Source of the DNA: Zoogloeaceae bacterium
GTDB taxonomy: Bacteria > Pseudomonadota > Gammaproteobacteria > Burkholderiales > Rhodocyclaceae
Length of the DNA stretch: 7,759 bases
Reading direction: 5' to 3'
Assembly (NCBI GenBank): GCA_031281985.1
Contig: JAITEO010000279.1
Coordinates: 1 to 7,759 of the forward strand
The first letter of the stretch is position 1, and each line of letters begins with the position of its first letter. The translations under genes were made by a program, and so were the position numbers. Shown here one piece after another: positions 5,567 to 7,759 of this stretch. The notes beneath the pieces are model-generated. The model worked only from the letters and a program-made list of their open reading frames with translations, made no database searches and was not told the origin of the DNA.

Positions 5567-6082
5567 ATGTCGCGACGCATCAGTCTGCGTGAATTTCAGG
5601 AGCATCTCTCCAGCCGCCTCGCGGGCGCGGCGCAAGGAGAGAGCGCTTCCTCCCTGCTCGGCGCGCAGGCTGGCAAGACGCTCTGGCTGCTGGATCTGTC
5701 CGAATCCGGCGAAATCGTGCCGCCGCCGCCCTTGACCGGCGTGCCGCTGACCACCCCGGCATTTTCTGGCCTGGCCAACATCCGCGGCAATCTGTATGCC
5801 GTCACGGATTTCCCCGCCTTTCTGGGAGAAGCGCCAACACCCCCGCAAGCGCCGGGTTCGCGTCTTTTGCTGGTCGGCGTGCGTCACGGCAGCAATGCCG
5901 CGTTGCTGGTGTCCCGTTTGCTGGGGCTGAAAAACCCGGCGGACTTCAGCGTCGAACCCGCGCCTCCCGAAGCGCCCGCCTGGAATACCGCCACCCTGAT
6001 CGACAAGGATGGCTGCAAATGGCATCGCCTCGATTTGGGCGCCCTGCTTTCCGATCCTCGATTCATAAACATTGTCGCCTGA
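5567..6082 (+). CDS. pilI: CheW-like adaptor PilI of the Pil-Chp system
   Basis: The protein has 171 residues and is a CheW-domain protein expected to bridge the PilJ receptor and the PilL/ChpA kinase at the inner membrane. The clearest motif is FSGLANIRGNLYAVTDFPAFLG (66-87), the CheW signature around NIRG. The C-terminal WHRLDLGALLSDPRFINIV is typical of PilI, with the conserved final helix. The N-terminal SLREFQEHLSSRL also fits PilI. A proline-rich stretch (52-56) sits in a loop of the first subdomain. The start has AGGTGA (5555-5560) six bases upstream. It is followed 15 bp later by pilJ. Assignment rests on position as well as sequence, since CheW domains diverge strongly. Confidence 0.88.
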   Translation: MSRRISLREFQEHLSSRLAGAAQGESASSLLGAQAGKTLWLLDLSESGEIVPPPPLTGVPLTTPAFSGLANIRGNLYAVTDFPAFLGEAPTPPQAPGSRLLLVGVRHGSNAALLVSRLLGLKNPADFSVEPAPPEAPAWNTATLIDKDGCKWHRLDLGALLSDPRFINIVA

Positions 6083-6097
6083 TTGCGGAGATTAAAC

Positions 6098-7759
6098 ATG
6101 GTTTTCAAGATGAATTCGCCCAAGTTGTTCGGCAACAAGAAACAACCGATAGACGAGGCAATGACCATTGCCCCGCCCCCCAGCGCTGGCAAGCGGGGCA
6201 AGAGCAACAAGAAAGCGGCCAGGAGCGAAGTCGTGGAGGTGCAGGACAGTCGGCGCAGGATGGTGACGCTCGGCGCGTTCCTGGCCGTGGTAGTGATCGC
6301 CATCATCGGGGTAGTCACCTACGATAACGTCATGTTTTCCCGGGGCACCGCCTATATTTCCGCCGCCGGGGAAATGCGGATGTTGTCGCAGCGTCTGGCC
6401 AAGAGCTCCTCGCTCGCCCTGCAGGGGAACGCCTCTTCGTTCATGCAGTTGCGGGAATCGCGCGAACAGTTTGGCCGTCTGCTGCTGCAACTGGGTACGG
6501 GCGGCACGGTCAATGGCGTCAATGTTCCGCCGTCGCCGGACACGGTGCGAAAGGAACTGGACGTGCTGGAAAGGCACTGGGAGAAGCTCGAGAAAGCGGC
6601 AACCACCCTGCTGACCCAGGAGCGGCACCTGATTACCCTGGGCAAGAGCGTGGCCGCCATCGACGAGCGCAATACCGAATTGCTGGAATTGAGCGCGCAA
6701 CTGACCACCACCAAATTGCAGGATGGCAGCGGCATCCGCGATGTCGGCGCGGCCAGCCAACTGGTCATGTTGAGCCAGCGTATCGCCAAGAACGCCAATG
6801 CCCTGCTGGGCGGCGGCACCATACGCTCGGAAGTGGCTTTCATGTTGAGCAAGGACAAGGAAGCCTTCCAGGCCATTCTGGCGAACCTGACGCGGGACAA
6901 CAATTCGGCGGAAACCCGCGAGACGCTGAAGAAAATCTCGGCGGTATTTGCCGTGTATCAGGGCGCGATCGAGGCCATTCTGGAAAACCTGCAATCCCTG
7001 GTGCAGGCCAAGTTGTCCGGCAGTGAAATCTTCAACGAGAGCGACGCGCTACTCGAGGAAGCCAACGCCCTGCAGGCCGCCTATCAATCCGATCTTTCCG
7101 CGCGCGGCGGTTTCTTCGTGGGCATGCTCGTGCTGGGGCTGGCATTCATCGGCATCCTGTTCGGGATGGTGCGGATCAACAGTAACGACATGAAGCGGCG
7201 CGCCGAGGAAGCCGAGACGCAGCACAAGGACGCGGATCGCCAACGTCAGGCTTCCGAATCCACCAACCGCCAGAACCAGGACGCCATCTTGCGCCTGATG
7301 AACGAACTGGGCGATTTGGCCGATGGCGACCTGACCGTTACCGCCACGGTGTCGGAAGACATCACCGGGGCGATTGCCGACTCCATCAACTACACCATCG
7401 AGGAGTTGCGCGTGCTGGTCGGGCGCATCAACGACGCCGCCCTGCGCGTGACCCAGGCGACGGAAATCGCGCGCGCGACCTCGCAGGAACTGATGAGCGC
7501 CGCCGAAAAGCAGAGCGAGGAAATCAACATCGCGGGCGATTCGGCCTTGCAGATGGCGAAGTCGATGAACGACGTTTCCAGCCACGCCAACCAGTCGGCG
7601 CAGGTGGCGCGCGCTTCGCTGGCCGCCGCCGACAAGGGCGCGACCGCCGTGCAGGATTCCATCCGCAGCATGGACGAGATTCGCATCCAGATTCAGGAAA
7701 CCTCCAAGCGCATCAAGCGGCTGGGCGAATCCTCGCAGGAAATCGGCGAAATCGTGGAA
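6098..7759 (+). CDS. pilJ: Type IV pilus methyl-accepting chemotaxis receptor PilJ (partial, 554 codons)
   Basis: The frame opens at ATG 6098 (GCGGAG at 6085-6090 upstream) and stays open to the window edge. Layout: a basic cytoplasmic tail of about 54 residues, transmembrane segment 1 (about 55-75), a periplasmic sensor (76-336), transmembrane segment 2 (about 337-358), a HAMP region (about 359-445, LMNELGDLADGDLTV) and the first part of the methyl-accepting helical signalling domain. The sensor holds two copies of the PilJ-type motif: GEMRMLSQRLAKSSSLAL (91-108) and LVMLSQRIAKNANALL (222-237). PilJ senses pilus state, possibly by contact with PilA, and controls the PilL/ChpA kinase via PilI. 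P. aeruginosa PilJ has 682 residues, so roughly 130-170 residues, including the signalling tip, are missing here. The N-terminal tail is longer than in Pseudomonas. Confidence 0.93.
   Translation, partial: MVFKMNSPKLFGNKKQPIDEAMTIAPPPSAGKRGKSNKKAARSEVVEVQDSRRRMVTLGAFLAVVVIAIIGVVTYDNVMFSRGTAYISAAGEMRMLSQRLAKSSSLALQGNASSFMQLRESREQFGRLLLQLGTGGTVNGVNVPPSPDTVRKELDVLERHWEKLEKAATTLLTQERHLITLGKSVAAIDERNTELLELSAQLTTTKLQDGSGIRDVGAASQLVMLSQRIAKNANALLGGGTIRSEVAFMLSKDKEAFQAILANLTRDNNSAETRETLKKISAVFAVYQGAIEAILENLQSLVQAKLSGSEIFNESDALLEEANALQAAYQSDLSARGGFFVGMLVLGLAFIGILFGMVRINSNDMKRRAEEAETQHKDADRQRQASESTNRQNQDAILRLMNELGDLADGDLTVTATVSEDITGAIADSINYTIEELRVLVGRINDAALRVTQATEIARATSQELMSAAEKQSEEINIAGDSALQMAKSMNDVSSHANQSAQVARASLAAADKGATAVQDSIRSMDEIRIQIQETSKRIKRLGESSQEIGEIVE

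Noticed and set aside
6092..6994. 300-codon minus-strand open frame opposite pilJ
   Set aside because: The + strand encodes PilJ with membrane segments and duplicated sensor motifs; the minus frame is a codon-bias shadow.

Overview
The window looks like chromosomal DNA of a moderately GC-rich betaproteobacterium, probably of the Rhodocyclales/Nitrosomonadales type. This rests on the protein families, the C5 tetrapyrrole genes hemA and hemL, a thiD-thiE-hemL operon and a pilGHIJ cluster. It is an inference without database comparison. No phage, plasmid, CRISPR, tRNA or rRNA signal was seen.

Left part (1-1759, + strand): the 3' end of hemA (glutamyl-tRNA reductase) runs into a 266-bp intergenic element (141-406). 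The element has near-identical inverted ends, each of which is itself a hairpin, and is packed with tri-nucleotide-loop palindromes. It resembles a non-autonomous MITE/REP-type repeat and supplies the last codons and stop of hemA. After it comes a gene for an exported two-domain protein: an N-terminal domain resembling surface-adhesin protein E, and a C-terminal alpha-carbonic-anhydrase fold that has lost two of its three zinc histidines.

Middle part (1783-4542, - strand): a tightly overlapping operon thiD-thiE-hemL covers two thiamine steps and the second committed step of tetrapyrrole synthesis. It converges on the carbonic-anhydrase-like gene. The junction is a 63-bp array of nine heptanucleotide units (1736-1798) that contains the stop codons of both genes, so it has written both C-terminal tails.

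Right part (4762-7759, + strand): after a 219-bp divergent promoter region come pilG, pilH, pilI and the first 554 codons of pilJ. These are the start of the Pil-Chp chemosensory cluster controlling type IV pili: receptor PilJ, CheW-like adaptor PilI, and CheY-like regulators PilG and PilH. The histidine kinase (pilL/chpA) is expected beyond the window.

Most of the window is ordinary core metabolism and motility signalling. The items worth a second look are the palindrome-ended element fused to hemA, the zinc-site-less carbonic-anhydrase fusion, and the heptad array spanning two convergent stop codons.
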